NCBI GenBank assembly: GCA_001800185.1
Contig: MGUX01000030.1
Coordinates: 1-5,411, forward strand
DNA: 5,411 nt
DNA from: Elusimicrobia bacterium RIFCSPLOWO2_12_FULL_59_9
GTDB lineage: Bacteria; Elusimicrobiota; Elusimicrobia; O2-12-FULL-59-9
Direction of reading: 5' to 3'
Under the pieces are notes generated by a model. That model did not search any database. It saw only the letters and a program-made list of their open reading frames with translations, and was not told where the DNA came from. Position numbers and translations under genes: made by a program. Position 1 is the stretch's first letter, and each line of letters begins with the position of its first letter. Shown here piece by piece: positions 5,358-5,411 of the stretch.

Positions 5358-5411
5358 ATGAAAGTTGATCCTGCGGACCCGCAGAAGAGAGCGTACCCGC
5401 GGGCAAGGAGC
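5358..5411 (+). CDS. Possible start of a further gene, cut by the right edge
   Basis: From ATG 5358 the frame stays open for 18 codons to the window end and reads MKVDPADPQKRAYPRARS. It starts nine bases after the SRPBCC stop codon. There is no good ribosome site: GGAG at 5339-5342 is about 15 bases away. The run QKRAYPR faintly recalls the RRxxPR opening of PilZ domains, but the piece is far too short to assign. It may not be a gene. Confidence 0.3.
   Translation, partial: MKVDPADPQKRAYPRARS

Noticed and set aside
5371..5384. Hairpin CTGCG-GACC-CGCAG after the SRPBCC gene as a terminator
   Set aside because: Only five base pairs and no T-run; it also lies inside the possible next coding frame.

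Overview
This is a bacterial chromosomal window, probably from a metagenome-assembled or poorly studied genome. It is GC-rich: 60-base blocks that I counted by hand inside recQ give about 63-68% GC. Sigma-70-type promoter elements are visible. The secreted-protein gene and the SRPBCC gene have clear Shine-Dalgarno sites, while recQ and the HTH gene have none. Overall style (a signal peptide ending in LRAQA, GGTAAAAT-type -10 boxes, a cyclase of the kind seen with DUF5939 domains) would fit Elusimicrobiota or a delta-proteobacterium-like lineage. That placement is a low-confidence guess.

Layout from left to right. (1) At 1-383 (+) lies the C-terminal part of a class III adenylate/guanylate cyclase whose beginning is outside the window. 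(2) At 480-1589 (-), convergent with the cyclase, lies a gene for a secreted protein of 369 residues that I do not recognise. It has a good Shine-Dalgarno site, a putative rho-independent terminator at 400-427, and an upstream region carrying two kinds of short direct repeat. (3) At 1826-3706 (+), divergent from it, lies a complete recQ DNA helicase gene (helicase core, zinc site, RQC and HRDC domains). (4) At 3752-4866 (+) lies a compact two-gene module of visibly lower GC: an XRE-type helix-turn-helix protein with a conserved-looking C-terminal domain, then, three bases after its stop, a minimal nucleotidyltransferase of the DUF6036/AbiEii-like kind. Its promoter is close to consensus and carries a perfect 20-bp inverted repeat. 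This is best read as a type II-like toxin-antitoxin or abortive-infection module. (5) At 4947-5348 (+) lies a small SRPBCC (START-like) protein. (6) From 5358 to the window end a further gene may begin.

The cyclase, secreted protein, RecQ and SRPBCC genes are not obviously linked in function. The only pair that clearly works together is the HTH/nucleotidyltransferase module. The expected model is that the HTH protein neutralises the nucleotidyltransferase and represses the shared promoter through the inverted repeat. The expected transcription start of that promoter falls on the A of the start codon, so the antitoxin message is probably leaderless, and recQ may be nearly so. No tRNA, rRNA, insertion sequence or CRISPR array was seen, and no gene-free stretch exceeds 300 bases.
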